Shown: positions 17,489 through 26,475 of the stretch, piece after piece
Layout: the number at the start of each line of letters is the position of its first letter
Numbering within the stretch: position 1 is the stretch's first letter
Source of the DNA: Vitreimonas flagellata
GTDB taxonomy: Bacteria > Pseudomonadota > Alphaproteobacteria > Caulobacterales > Aquidulcibacteraceae
Assembly (NCBI RefSeq): GCF_004634425.1
Contig: NZ_SBJL01000001.1
Coordinates: forward strand, 97,001-161,000
Length of the DNA: 64,000 nt
Direction: 5' to 3'
Position numbers and translations under genes: made by a program
Notes under the pieces: model-generated
Databases searched by the model: none
What the model was told of the DNA's origin: nothing
Seen by the model: only the letters and a program-made list of their open reading frames with translations

Positions 17489-18795
17489 TGGTGTTGCTCC
17501 TCGAAGGGCAGCGCTTCCCCGAAGCGCGCCGTGAGGCGGTCAAGTGCTGCCTCGTTGTTATGGAAAGAACGCAGGGCTTCGACGCGCGCTTGGCGCGCGT
17601 CTGAGAGCGCGCGCTGAGCGTCGAGGACGTCGAGATAGGAAAAGGCGCCGCGATTGTAGCCGTCTTGCGCCAAAGAGAGCGCGCGTTCGGCTTGCGGGAT
17701 GACATCCTCTTCGGTTGATTGCACCGCGGCCGCATCGGTCGCGATTGCGCGTTCAAGCGCTGCATATTCCCGCGAAAGCGTGCGCCGTCCCGCTTCCAGC
17801 TCCAGTTCCGCGCGCCGCTGCTCGGCGCGGGCGCGCGCGACCGAGCCTTGATTGCGGTCGAACACGCCAAGCGGGATCGACACGCCGGCGACCAGCGCGC
17901 CTTCGCCGTCGCGATCCTCGAACCTTCTATAGCCAAGACTGAGTGTCGGATTCTGCCAGGAGAGCGACCGCTCCACGCTGAGCGCCGCGCCCGAGCGGTC
18001 GCGCTCTGCCGCGAGCCGCGCGATATCAGGGCTCGCATCACCTAACGCATCGTGTTCGTGATCTCGTGCGCGCGGCAATGCAAAATCCGCGGACACCAGG
18101 CTGAAGCCATCGTCGCCGCCAAAGTAAGATGCAAGGCGGGCGCGGGCTGTTGCGGCTTCGGAGCGCGCGCGCGTGAGCGCGATACGCGCTTCCGACAAGC
18201 CTGCTTCGGCGCGTGCGCCCGCCATCAATGGATCGCGCGCAGCAGCCACCCGGCGTGCTACCGACGTGCTGAGCGCTTCCGCGGTGGCCAGACGCTCTTC
18301 GGCAATCGTCACCAGCTCTTCTGCTGCGAGCGCGTCGTAGTAGGCGGTCTGAACATCGCGCGCGAGATCGAGACCGCGCAGAATGCGGTCGAGTTCCGCG
18401 CCGTGAAGTTCGCGATCGGCAAGGCGGATGCGAGCGCCGCGCCGGCCGCCGAGCTCGACTTCTTGCGAAAGTGAGAAGGTCGTCTCCGCGCCGCTGAAGC
18501 CGCGTAGATCGCCGCGGCCATTGAAGTTCTCAACCTCGGCGTCGAGGGTTGGATTGGGGCGGACGCGGGCTTGTTGCGCCCCGCCTTGCGCCGCCTCGAC
18601 GCCCGCGCCCGCGGCGCTGAGGCCCGGATCGGATTGGAGCGCGCGCTCGATGGCGCTCGCCATCGTAAGCGGCGCACGCTCCTGAGCGAGCGCGGGCGGC
18701 GCGATGAGGGGCGCTGCGATCGCGCTGAGAGAAACGGTGGCGACATAGCGCAGAATGCGCGCCGAACGCCGTCTTGAACGGTGTGAATCGAGCAT
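17485..18795 (-). CDS. czcC: CzcC-type outer-membrane efflux channel
   Basis: 436-aa TolC-family protein with a signal peptide ending PPALAQE. Two OEP repeats follow, with LQSDPGLSAAGAGVEAAQGG and VRPNPTLDAEVENFNG in the first and QNPTLSLGYRR and RGAFSYLDVLDAQRALSDA in the second. It forms the trimeric channel for CzcA/CzcB. It is the first czc structural gene, 54 bp after a small secreted gene. Confidence 0.93.
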   Translation of the reverse strand: MLDSHRSRRRSARILRYVATVSLSAIAAPLIAPPALAQERAPLTMASAIERALQSDPGLSAAGAGVEAAQGGAQQARVRPNPTLDAEVENFNGRGDLRGFSGAETTFSLSQEVELGGRRGARIRLADRELHGAELDRILRGLDLARDVQTAYYDALAAEELVTIAEERLATAEALSTSVARRVAAARDPLMAGARAEAGLSEARIALTRARSEAATARARLASYFGGDDGFSLVSADFALPRARDHEHDALGDASPDIARLAAERDRSGAALSVERSLSWQNPTLSLGYRRFEDRDGEGALVAGVSIPLGVFDRNQGSVARARAEQRRAELELEAGRRTLSREYAALERAIATDAAAVQSTEEDVIPQAERALSLAQDGYNRGAFSYLDVLDAQRALSDARQARVEALRSFHNNEAALDRLTARFGEALPFEEQHQ

Positions 18796-18849
18796 GAAAA
18801 GTCCGCGATGCGTGAAAAGTCACGCGCCGCAGACAAGCCCACGGCGCGT

Positions 18850-19212
18850 TTAGACGATCGCGGTAGCTTTTGGTGGTCGCTCGAGACCTTCAGGCGCGTG
18901 CGAAAGCGCCGCCTCTACGCTGAGCGGCACACGCACGCGAAGCGATGGTTGCGCGAGGACTGCGGTATTGTGCATCACAGGCGCGACACTGCTGGTGTGC
19001 GCCGCGCAGCAATGATGCGCCGGTTGGAACGGCCCGTCCGGATACTGGTCCTGATCAGAAGACGGCTGGACTTGATCGGCGCCATTGACGGCGTCGAAAG
19101 TTATCGCCGCTTGGGCCAAGTCAGCCGCGGCATGAGCAGGCGAGGCTTCTTCGAACATGACGAAAGCGAGCAGCGCGATGCAGAGCATCGCGACCCAGCG
19201 CCTCCAGTTCAT
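18850..19212 (-). CDS. Small secreted His/Cys protein upstream of czcC (CzcI-like position)
   Basis: 120-aa protein beginning MNWRRWVAMLCIALLAFVMF, a signal peptide ending SPAHA. The mature part contains QPAHHCCAAHTSS, a dense His/Cys patch suited to metal binding, and an otherwise low-complexity sequence. An ATG nine codons upstream is also in frame. Position just before czcCBA matches CzcI, a small regulator found in some czc operons, but similarity cannot be judged without a search. Similar small Cys-rich secreted genes lie at 30956 and 40097. Confidence 0.7.
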   Translation of the reverse strand: MNWRRWVAMLCIALLAFVMFEEASPAHAAADLAQAAITFDAVNGADQVQPSSDQDQYPDGPFQPAHHCCAAHTSSVAPVMHNTAVLAQPSLRVRVPLSVEAALSHAPEGLERPPKATAIV

Positions 19213-19235
19213 GTCACCCGAAGCTTGCACCTGCT

Positions 19236-19560
19236 TCACCCTTGAACGACCGCAGACGATTCGCGGCGAGCTTGGCTATATACAGCCCATGACCCACTGA
19301 CGAACAGTAAACACATGATGGCGCCCACAGCGAAGTCAGGCCAGGGCGATCGTGTCGCAGCCGTCGCGGCAGCTGCGAGTATGACCAAAATGTTGCCGAA
19401 GATGTTGCGCGATGCACACCGAGCGAAGGTTGGCGTCGATGTGCCGAAAGCCAAGTAACATTATAACGGCGCCATGATTCACCGCTGAAGCGAACGCCGA
19501 TGAACCATCGGTTCTAACGCGGGCACGCTGAATTCCTTCGTGAGTGGTCAGCTTGCTAAT
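19236..19560 (-). pseudogene. Remnant of a cation diffusion facilitator (CDF) transporter
   Basis: Two adjoining minus-strand frames together resemble the C-terminal third of a CDF permease. The first gives ASAVNHGAVIMLLGFRHIDA then NLRSV (compare the family's DANMRSVW block). The second gives SRNIFGNILVILAAAATA then WPDFAVGAIMCLLFVSGSW. The frame break is near 19425-19435 and the N-terminal two-thirds is missing. It lies immediately downstream of the merR gene. A replaced or deleted transporter is likely; an intact CDF gene is now at 21925. Confidence 0.6.
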
Positions 19561-19562
19561 TC

Positions 19563-19979
19563 TTAGTCGTGGTTGCGCGTGCAGAGGCCGTGATCGCTCA
19601 GCGACTCTATAATCCGGCACTCGCTTGCGGGCCCGCCTGCACACGCGACGATCATGCGCGAAAGTTCCTGTTCGAGTGCGCGCAATTGCTCGATGCGCTG
19701 ACGCACGGTCTCGAGATTCTTCGACGCGATCCGGTCGGCGTCGCCGCACGGGCGGTGAGGGTGATCGGCGAGGTCCAACAGAGAGCGTATATCGGTGAGT
19801 TCAAACCCCAACGTGCGGGCATGGCGCACGAAGCTGAGCCGGCGGACGTCGGCGTCGGCATAAAGTCGGCGACCGCTTTGCGTGCGGGGAGGCGTACGAA
19901 CCAGGCCTTCCTGCTCGTAAAAGCGGATGGTCGGGACCTTCAGGCCGGTTTTTTTCGCAACTTTGCCGATACTTAGCAT
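19563..19979 (-). CDS. MerR-family heavy-metal regulator (ZntR/PbrR/CadR-like)
   Basis: 138-aa activator. The N-terminal winged helix is LSIGKVAKKTGLKVPTIRFY. The dimerisation helix ends in a metal loop with Cys78 (HRPCGD), Cys113 (VACAGG) and Cys121 (SECRII), the three-Cys layout of Zn/Cd/Pb sensors. It is transcribed away from the operon at 20044, and the intervening 64 bp hold a classic MerR operator-promoter. Expected action: untwist that promoter when Pb, Cd or Zn is bound. Choice among the three metals is not possible from sequence alone. Confidence 0.92.
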   Translation of the reverse strand: MLSIGKVAKKTGLKVPTIRFYEQEGLVRTPPRTQSGRRLYADADVRRLSFVRHARTLGFELTDIRSLLDLADHPHRPCGDADRIASKNLETVRQRIEQLRALEQELSRMIVACAGGPASECRIIESLSDHGLCTRNHD

Positions 19980-19985
19980 TGGGGC

Positions 19986-20016
19986 TTGATCCTCTAGTCA
20001 CTAGAGGATGTAGACC
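19986..20016 (+). promoter_or_regulatory. MerR-type promoter/operator with 19-bp spacer
   Basis: -35 TTGATC (19986-19991) and -10 TAGACC (20011-20016) are separated by 19 bp, the over-long spacer that MerR activators require. A perfect dyad ATCCTCTAG-N3-CTAGAGGAT (19989-20009) fills the spacer and resembles PbrR/CadR/ZntR operators. It lies between the divergent regulator gene and the operon starting at 20044 and reads into that operon. Confidence 0.92.
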
Positions 20017-20043
20017 ACGGGGCGTTGGTTTGCGAGAGTTTCG

Positions 20044-20682
20044 ATGCCTCCGTCCTGGATCCCATTTGTAGTTCTGAGCCTCATTATCGCCTGGTCGGCC
20101 CTTCGGCTCTGGCTGGTCACCCGCCAGTCCGGCGTCAGCGCCTATGGCTTCGGCCGCCAAGCCGCCATTCAAGGTGTGGCTGAACGGCTCTGGCGGCTCG
20201 CCGTATTGGCGGCGCTCGCCCTATCGGCGGTCGCTTGGCTCGCACCCGATTTGGAGGCCGCGCTAGGCCGGCCGGACTGGGCTTTGTTCGCGCCCCTGCG
20301 CTGGGTGTCGGCCATCTTGTTCGTCGCCGCGCTCGCGATCATCGCCGTTGCACAGATTCAGATGGGCGCCTCTTGGCGAGTTGGCGTGCCGAAAGAAGGG
20401 CCCGGCGAACTCGTCTCTCGCGGTCTCTTCGCCTGGTCGCGCAATCCGATTTTCGTAGGTTTGCTCGCGGCGCTCGCGGCGTTGTTGCTGTGGAGCCCCA
20501 CCGTAATGAGCGCCGCGGTTCTCGCTGGCGCGTGGACGCTGACGCTCGTGCAAGTGCGCATTGAGGAAGAGGCGCTGCGCGAGAAGCACGGCGACCGATA
20601 CGAACTTTATGCCGCAAGAGTAGGGCGCTGGTTCGGGCGTCGCGCGCTTCCATGGGCAGGCTCTGGGAGAGTTTCCCCATGA
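20044..20682 (+). CDS. ICMT/PEMT-family membrane methyltransferase
   Basis: 212-aa integral membrane protein with five or six helices. The conserved SAM-binding C-terminal region is visible: LVSRGLFAWSRNPIFVG and RIEEEALREKHGDRYELYAA. Isoprenylcysteine carboxyl methyltransferase-like proteins often accompany bacterial metal genes, but their substrate there is unknown. First gene of the MerR-controlled operon, 28 bp after the -10. The next gene overlaps by 4 bp. Confidence 0.85.
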   Translation: MPPSWIPFVVLSLIIAWSALRLWLVTRQSGVSAYGFGRQAAIQGVAERLWRLAVLAALALSAVAWLAPDLEAALGRPDWALFAPLRWVSAILFVAALAIIAVAQIQMGASWRVGVPKEGPGELVSRGLFAWSRNPIFVGLLAALAALLLWSPTVMSAAVLAGAWTLTLVQVRIEEEALREKHGDRYELYAARVGRWFGRRALPWAGSGRVSP

Positions 20683-21161
20683 GCAGTCCCACGATAACTG
20701 GGCGGCTCACACAGCTCGTGTTCATTCCTGCGCTGGTTGCGCTTGATCTCGTTACGAAGGGCTGGGCGCGAACCGAACTGCGCTACGAAGAACCGATCGA
20801 GGTCTTGCCGTTTTTGAATTTGACGCTGGGTTACAATCGCGGCGTCGCGTTCGGACTGCTGAACGACGCAGGCAGCCTTGTTGTGTTGCTGGTCACCGCC
20901 GCGATCAGCCTCATGTTCGGCGTCTGGTTTTGGCGCGAACCGCGAGCGCTCACCCGCCTCGGACTAGCGTTCGTGTTGGGGGGTGCGCTCGGCAATTTCT
21001 TCGACCGGTTGTCGCGCGGCGAAGTCACCGATTTTCTCGATTTGCATCTGCTGGCGCGTCATTGGCCAGCGTTCAACCTGGCCGACGCAGCAATCACATG
21101 CGGGGCTGTGATGCTGGTCATCGACATGCTGCGCGCTCGCAAGGAGCACCCCATCCAATGA
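20679..21161 (+). CDS. lspA: Lipoprotein signal peptidase (signal peptidase II)
   Basis: 160-aa inner-membrane aspartyl protease that cleaves prolipoproteins. The start is the ATG at 20679, overlapping the ICMT stop. Four membrane helices are seen. Catalytic Asp residues are in GNFFDRLSRGEVTDFLDLH (about residue 108) and FNLADAAI (about 134), close to Asp114 and Asp141 of E. coli. The conserved YNRGVAFGLL motif is intact. An lspA (pbrC) inside a MerR-controlled metal operon recalls the pbr lead operon of Cupriavidus. An lnt gene ends the same operon. Confidence 0.94.
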   Translation: MSSPTITGRLTQLVFIPALVALDLVTKGWARTELRYEEPIEVLPFLNLTLGYNRGVAFGLLNDAGSLVVLLVTAAISLMFGVWFWREPRALTRLGLAFVLGGALGNFFDRLSRGEVTDFLDLHLLARHWPAFNLADAAITCGAVMLVIDMLRARKEHPIQ

Positions 21162-21817
21162 GTAATGATAGGACATTTACGCCAGCAGCGGGACGCGCCG
21201 AGTGGACGCCTTTCTATGATTTCGCCATCGCTCTGCTGACGCGCGAGCGGCGTTGGCGTTCTGCTCTGCTGCGCCAGACCGCGCCTGCCCCAGGTGATCG
21301 CATTCTGGATGTTGGATGCGGCACTGGAACCTTCGCCGTGATGCTGAAGCGGGCTGAGCCCGGCGCGCACCTTGTCGGTCTTGATCCCGATGCGGACGTG
21401 CTCGTAAGGGCGCGCGCCAAGGCCGCCAAAGCCGCCGCAGAAGTGGCGTTTCGACAAGGTTTCGCACGTGATGCGGACGCTGACGCGGGGCGCTTCACGA
21501 AAGTCGTCTCCAGCCTCGTGTTCCACCAAGTGCCATTGGAGGAAAAGCGCGCCGGTTTTGCTGCGATCGGGCGCGCCCTGCGCCCCGGCGGGACCCTGCA
21601 TGTCGCCGATTATGGACTACAGCGCACGCCGCTGATGCGCGCCGCGTTTCGGCAGATCCAAAAGCTCGACGGCTTCGACAATACCGAGCCGAACGCGCGT
21701 GGCGTTCTGCCGGAGCTGATGCGCGAGGCGGGGTTCGCGGCGGTGGAGGAAACGCAGGTCATTGCGACTGTCACGGGGTCGATTTCGATTTATCGCGCTC
21801 AACGCGCAGACGTCTAG
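21158..21817 (+). CDS. Class I SAM-dependent methyltransferase
   Basis: 219-aa cytoplasmic enzyme with motif I ILDVGCGTGTFAVMLKRAEP, then LVGLDPDADVLVRARAKA, VVSSLVFHQVPLEEK and LRPGGTLHVADYG. It starts at the ATG at 21158, overlapping the lspA stop. The substrate is not evident; ubiquinone/arsenite-type relatives share the fold, but the Cys residues of arsenite methylases are absent. It is part of the MerR operon. Confidence 0.86.
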   Translation: MSNDRTFTPAAGRAEWTPFYDFAIALLTRERRWRSALLRQTAPAPGDRILDVGCGTGTFAVMLKRAEPGAHLVGLDPDADVLVRARAKAAKAAAEVAFRQGFARDADADAGRFTKVVSSLVFHQVPLEEKRAGFAAIGRALRPGGTLHVADYGLQRTPLMRAAFRQIQKLDGFDNTEPNARGVLPELMREAGFAAVEETQVIATVTGSISIYRAQRADV

Positions 21818-21924
21818 CGCACGTTCTCGCACCATGGAGGATCGCCTTGTGCTGATGAATTCGGTTGAGAAGGCCGCGATAAACCATCTTGTCGCCGGCG
21901 CCGCCGAAACAGTGGAGCTGCGCC

Positions 21925-22524
21925 GTGAGCGATGATGAAAGCTACGAGGCCGTGACGGCGCAACAGCGGCGAACGTTGTGGATCGTGCTCGGCCTCAATT
22001 TGTTGCTTGTTGTTGTGATGGGAGGAGCCGGCGTTTGGTCGGACTCCAGCGCTCTGATCGCCAACGCTCTCGATAACGCTTCCGACGCTGGCGTGTATGC
22101 ACTAAGCTTGTTCGCCGTCGGCCGTTCGCTCAATTGGAAGCGAGGCGCGGCGGGCGCTTCTGGCGTGCTGTTGATCCTCTTCGGCCTCGGCGTTGTCGCC
22201 GACACCGTGCGCCGGTTCCTGACCGGATCGGAGCCGATCGGCGCCACGATGATGATCGTCGCTTTGTTTGCGGGCGCCATCAATCTCCTGTGCGTATGGC
22301 TGCTCGGCCGGTTGAAAAAGAAGGAAGTGCATTTGCGCGCCGCCGAGACCTTCAGCTTCAACGATTTCATTTCCAACGGCGGCGTGCTGGTCGCCGGTGG
22401 GCTGGTGATTTGGCTCGGGCAGCGCTGGCCCGACCTTGTCGTGGGGCTGTTGGTGGCCCTGGTCGCGATCAAAGGCGGCATCGACATCATCGGCGACGCA
22501 CGCCGGACCAAGGACGAAGATTGA
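21925..22524 (+). CDS. Cation diffusion facilitator family transporter, divergent metal site
   Basis: 199-aa inner-membrane protein with about six helices and no C-terminal cytoplasmic domain, so shorter than usual CDF proteins (about 300 aa). It starts at a GTG at 21925, preceded by GTGGAG. The helix-2 site reads SALIANALDNASDAG (DxxxD instead of the common HxxxD). The helix-5 site reads FSFNDFISNGGVL, keeping Asp but lacking the usual His four residues earlier. Such changes usually alter metal preference. It lies directly upstream of the P-type ATPase gene. Confidence 0.83.
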   Translation: MSDDESYEAVTAQQRRTLWIVLGLNLLLVVVMGGAGVWSDSSALIANALDNASDAGVYALSLFAVGRSLNWKRGAAGASGVLLILFGLGVVADTVRRFLTGSEPIGATMMIVALFAGAINLLCVWLLGRLKKKEVHLRAAETFSFNDFISNGGVLVAGGLVIWLGQRWPDLVVGLLVALVAIKGGIDIIGDARRTKDED

Positions 22525-22556
22525 AACGCGCCAATAACACGACAGGTGGCCAATCA

Positions 22557-25055
22557 ATGTCGGTAACGAATCTCACCGGGGACGATGTCGGCGCCGGCCG
22601 GCGCTTCAAGGTGACGGGCCTCGATTGTCAAAACGAAGTGCGCGCGCTCAAAGCGGCGGTGGGACCGCTTGCCGGCGGCGACGACAAGCTTTCGTTCGAC
22701 ACCAAAGCCGGATGGATGGAGATCGCACCTGGCGTGAGCGCGTCCGACGATGCGATCGAGGCCGCGGTGGCGACCACCGGTATGAAAGCGGCCTTGTGGC
22801 CTCGCGAGGAGGAGGCGGCCGCGTGTCATAGCTGCGTTAGCGACGAGGCGCTGACCTCGCCCGTACCGGCCAGCGCGTCCGGAGCATTAGTTCTCAAAAT
22901 TCATGGCATGGATTGCGGCGACGAGGTCGCCACGCTGAAGCGCGAACTCTTAAGCGTCGTCGCCGAAGAGAGACTTTCCTTCGATCTCATCAACGGCCGC
23001 ATGTCAGTTGCAGGGTCTCCGGACGCAGAGCTTATAACGCGCATCGAGCGTGCGGTCGCCAGCACGGGTATGAGCGCAGAAGTGTGGAGCGAGGGCGCCG
23101 TAGGTGAAGGCGCTGCTCTTGAAGCGCGCAGGCGCAAGATGCAGTCGCGGCTGACCGCCGCGAGCGGCGTCCTGACCGTGGTTGGGCTCGCTATTCACGC
23201 CGCTGTCGCCGGCGATCTCGTGTCGGCTTTGAGCGAGACACCAGGCGGGTCGCCGCCGCCGCCGCTGCCTGCCGTCATCGCGTATGCCGGCGCCATTCTC
23301 TGCGGCGCGCGCTACGTGGCGCCCAAGGCGCTGCTCGCTGCACGCCGCCTGCGACCTGATATGAACCTCTTGATGGTCGTGGCCGTCGCCGGCGCAGTCG
23401 CCATCGGCCAATGGTTTGAGGCCGCGACCGTGTCGTTTCTGTTCGCGCTGGCGTTGGCGCTGGAGGCGTGGAGCCTTGGACGCGCCCGACGCGCAGTGGC
23501 GGCGCTGATGGAGCTGGCGCCTAACATCGCCACGGTGCAGGACGCCAGCGGCGCAGAGCGCGAAGTTGCAGCGAGCGAGGTGGGCATCGGCGCGCACATC
23601 ATCGTGCGTCCGGGCGAGCGCATGCCGCTCGACGGGCGCGTTGTCGCCGGCGAAAGCGAAGTGAACCAAGCGCCCATCACCGGCGAAAGCGTCCCGGTTC
23701 CGGTGTCGCCTGGGGCTATTGTCTATGCTGGCACAATCAACGGCGAAGGCGCGCTCGAAGTCGAGACGACGAAGGCGGCGGGCGACACCACGCTCGCGCG
23801 CATCATTCGTATGGTCGGGTCCGCTCACAGCCGGCGCGCGCCCACCGAGCAATGGGTGGAAAGCTTCGCGCGCATTTACACGCCAATCGTGATGGCGCTT
23901 GCGGTTTTAGTGCTGCTCGTCCCGCCGCTGTTGTTCAGTGGCGCTTGGGACGTATGGTTCTATCGGGCGCTGGTGCTGCTTGTGATCGCTTGCCCGTGCG
24001 CATTGGTGATCTCGACGCCGGTGAGCGTCGTCGCAGGGCTCGCCGGCGCGGCTAAGCAGGGCGTCCTAATCAAGGGCGGCGTGCATCTGGAGACGCCAGC
24101 AAAACTCCGCGCCATCGCCATGGATAAGACCGGGACGCTGACTGAGGGCCGCCCCCATGTCGTCGAGATCGCGGCCTTCGATGGGCGCAGTCCGGAGGCG
24201 CTTCTGAGCTTGGCCGCGGCGCTGGAGGCGCGTAGCGAGCATCCCCTGGCGAAAGCCATCTTGGCCAAAGCAGCCGAGCAAAACGTGCAATTCTCGCCGG
24301 GCCAAGGCGTTCAAGCGATACGGGGCAAAGGCGTGATCGGCCGTGTGGCAGATCGGGACGCGTGGCTCGGCTCGCGCGCCTTCCTCGAAGAGCGTGCGGC
24401 TTCTGCAAACAACACAGAGGCATTGGCGCGTGCGGGCGCCCTTGCTGTCGCCGGCCGAACCGTGGTCGCCGTCGGCGACGGGAAAAGCGTCTGGGGCTTG
24501 ATCGCGGTCGCCGATGCGGTGCGGCCCGAAGCAAGAAAGATCGTCGCCGCCCTGCACGCGGCCGGCATCGAGCGCGTGGTCATGCTCACTGGCGACAATA
24601 GGGCGACAGCCGAGCGCATAGCCGGCGAAACCGGCGTCGATGAAGTTCAAGCCGAACTTCTACCCGAACATAAGGTCGCGGCGGTGGAGGCGCTGGTCTC
24701 ACGTTATGGCGCGGTGGCGATGATTGGCGACGGCGTCAACGACGCCCCGGCGATGGCGCGTGCGAACCTCGGCGTGGCCATGGGCGCGATCGGCTCGGAT
24801 GCCGCAATCGAAACCGCGGACATCGCGTTGATGCAGGACGACCTCTCACGTCTGCCGTGGGTCATCGGTCATTCAAGGGCGACGCTTGGAATTATCCGCC
24901 AGAACATCGCCTTCTCGATCGGCGTCAAAGCCGTATTCACGGTGTTGACGGTGTTGGGCGCCGCGTCGCTGTGGGGCGCCATCGCCGCAGACGTCGGCGC
25001 CTCTCTCCTTGTCGTGTTGAACGGCCTTCGCCTTCTCAACCGCGAGCAAGCTTGA
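22557..25055 (+). CDS. zntA: Zn/Cd/Pb-type P1B-2 P-type ATPase (ZntA-like)
   Basis: 832-aa efflux ATPase starting at the ATG at 22557 (MSVTNLTGDDVGAG). Two N-terminal HMA domains have altered binding loops: GLDCQNEV (about 20-30) and GMDCGDEV (about 120), each with a single Cys plus acidic residue instead of GMxCxxC, a form seen in Zn/Pb pumps. Membrane motif IACPCALVIS is about residue 480, with DKTGTLTEG about 523 and GDGVNDAPA. The last helix reads ADVGASLLVVLNGLRLL, typical of ZntA. Member of the MerR operon, so induced by the same metal it exports. Confidence 0.94.
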   Translation: MSVTNLTGDDVGAGRRFKVTGLDCQNEVRALKAAVGPLAGGDDKLSFDTKAGWMEIAPGVSASDDAIEAAVATTGMKAALWPREEEAAACHSCVSDEALTSPVPASASGALVLKIHGMDCGDEVATLKRELLSVVAEERLSFDLINGRMSVAGSPDAELITRIERAVASTGMSAEVWSEGAVGEGAALEARRRKMQSRLTAASGVLTVVGLAIHAAVAGDLVSALSETPGGSPPPPLPAVIAYAGAILCGARYVAPKALLAARRLRPDMNLLMVVAVAGAVAIGQWFEAATVSFLFALALALEAWSLGRARRAVAALMELAPNIATVQDASGAEREVAASEVGIGAHIIVRPGERMPLDGRVVAGESEVNQAPITGESVPVPVSPGAIVYAGTINGEGALEVETTKAAGDTTLARIIRMVGSAHSRRAPTEQWVESFARIYTPIVMALAVLVLLVPPLLFSGAWDVWFYRALVLLVIACPCALVISTPVSVVAGLAGAAKQGVLIKGGVHLETPAKLRAIAMDKTGTLTEGRPHVVEIAAFDGRSPEALLSLAAALEARSEHPLAKAILAKAAEQNVQFSPGQGVQAIRGKGVIGRVADRDAWLGSRAFLEERAASANNTEALARAGALAVAGRTVVAVGDGKSVWGLIAVADAVRPEARKIVAALHAAGIERVVMLTGDNRATAERIAGETGVDEVQAELLPEHKVAAVEALVSRYGAVAMIGDGVNDAPAMARANLGVAMGAIGSDAAIETADIALMQDDLSRLPWVIGHSRATLGIIRQNIAFSIGVKAVFTVLTVLGAASLWGAIAADVGASLLVVLNGLRLLNREQA

Positions 25056-25098
25056 AAGTGTTCAAGCCGGCGCGCCGCCGACAGCCAGGAGAAGACAT

Positions 25099-26475
25099 GT
25101 GAGCGAGAACACACTGTCCCTGCTCTTGGACGCACGTAATGCGATGAAGCAAGGCCCGGAAGCCATCGCTGCACGCCAGCGGATGCACCTTCGCGACGCG
25201 GTCGCACATGCACGCGCACATTCGCGCTACTATCGCGAACTCTACAAAGATCTTCCCGACGGCATCGACGACCCCTTTCGTTTGCCGATCACCAACAAGA
25301 AGGCGCTGATGGCGCGGTTCGATGACTGGGTGACCGATCCCGAGGCGACATTCGAGAAGGCGCGCGCCTTCGCTGAGCGCGAAGATGCGATCGGGGAAAA
25401 ATTCCTCGGTCGCTACACGTTGGCGACAACGTCCGGCACCACCGGAACACGCGGCGTCTTCCTCCTCGATGATAGCACCATGGCGGTCACCCAGGCTATA
25501 GCCTACCGCATGCTGAGTTCGTGGCTTGGCTTTGGCGACGTCATGAAGCTCGTCGGCGGCGGCGGGCGCACCTCGATGGTGATGGCGACCGGCGGGCACT
25601 TCGCTTCCGCCGTCGCCGCGGCGCGCTTGCGAAAGGGGCGCGCGGCCAAGGCCGTGCAGGTCATCTCGGTGCACATGCCGATGGCGGAACTGGTCGAGCG
25701 CCTCAATCAGCACCGCCCGCTTTTGGTTGCGCCTTACGCCAGTATCGCCGCGTTGCTCGCCGATGAGCAGCAGGCCGGCCGACTACGCATCAAACCGGCG
25801 CTGCTCGCGCTCTCGGCGGAAGGGTTGCCCCAGCGCGAATACGATCGGATCGCAGAAACGTTCAAGTGCAAAGTCGGCAACAGCTACGCAGCTACCGAAG
25901 TGACATTCCTGAGCTATAGCTGCGAGCATCATTGGCTGCATGTGAATGCCGACTGGGTTGCGTTTGAACCTGTCGACGCTGAGCACCGGCTGGTGGCGCC
26001 GGGCGTTCACTCACACACAGTCCTTGTCAGCAATCTCGCCAATCGCGTGCAGCCGATCCTCCGTTACGATCTTGGCGACAGCATCATCATGCGCCCTGAT
26101 CCGTGTCCTTGCGGGAATCCGCTGCCGGCCATCCAAGTCAAAGGGCGATCCGCCGAGGTGCTCAATCTCGCCAACGAGCGCGGCGAGCGCGTGGCGCTGC
26201 CGCCGCTCCTCTTCGGCACAATCGTTGATCGGACCCCGGGCGTTGAGCGCTTTCAGATTGTGCAAACTGGCCCAGCCGAATTGCGCATCAGGCTTTCGAC
26301 GATTGCCGATGAGAATCCGGATTTCGTTTGGCGCGCCGTGCGCGGCCAAATCGCCAACGTGCTTGCCCAGCATGGCCTCGCGCACGTGCGCGTCGAACGC
26401 GGCGAAGAAGCGCCCGAACAATCGGCGGGGGGAAAATATCGCCAGATCATTCCACTCGCGCGGGAGGCGGGGTGA
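25099..26475 (+). CDS. PaaK/CapK-like adenylate-forming enzyme
   Basis: 458-aa cytoplasmic protein of the phenylacetate-CoA ligase-like group. It starts at the GTG at 25099 after an AGGAGA. The ATP-binding P-loop is LATTSGTTGTRGVF (about 110), followed by NSYAATEVTFLSYSC and RYDLGDSIIMRPDPCPCG, and a C-terminal mini-domain. The closest named families are coenzyme F390 synthetase and CapK-like enzymes, whose substrates vary. Why it lies in a metal operon is unclear. Its stop overlaps the lnt start, so the two are co-translated; an envelope-acyl role is one possibility. Confidence 0.82.
   Translation: MSENTLSLLLDARNAMKQGPEAIAARQRMHLRDAVAHARAHSRYYRELYKDLPDGIDDPFRLPITNKKALMARFDDWVTDPEATFEKARAFAEREDAIGEKFLGRYTLATTSGTTGTRGVFLLDDSTMAVTQAIAYRMLSSWLGFGDVMKLVGGGGRTSMVMATGGHFASAVAAARLRKGRAAKAVQVISVHMPMAELVERLNQHRPLLVAPYASIAALLADEQQAGRLRIKPALLALSAEGLPQREYDRIAETFKCKVGNSYAATEVTFLSYSCEHHWLHVNADWVAFEPVDAEHRLVAPGVHSHTVLVSNLANRVQPILRYDLGDSIIMRPDPCPCGNPLPAIQVKGRSAEVLNLANERGERVALPPLLFGTIVDRTPGVERFQIVQTGPAELRIRLSTIADENPDFVWRAVRGQIANVLAQHGLAHVRVERGEEAPEQSAGGKYRQIIPLAREAG

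Noticed and set aside
21834-21935. 33-codon mini-frame before the CDF gene as a leader peptide
   Set aside because: It ends just inside the CDF gene in another frame, but there is no hairpin, no codon bias and no regulatory logic to support it.
22134-22556. N-terminal extension of the ZntA-like frame
   Set aside because: It overlaps the CDF gene in another frame and is Arg-rich without domain content. The HMA domain follows the ATG at 22557.
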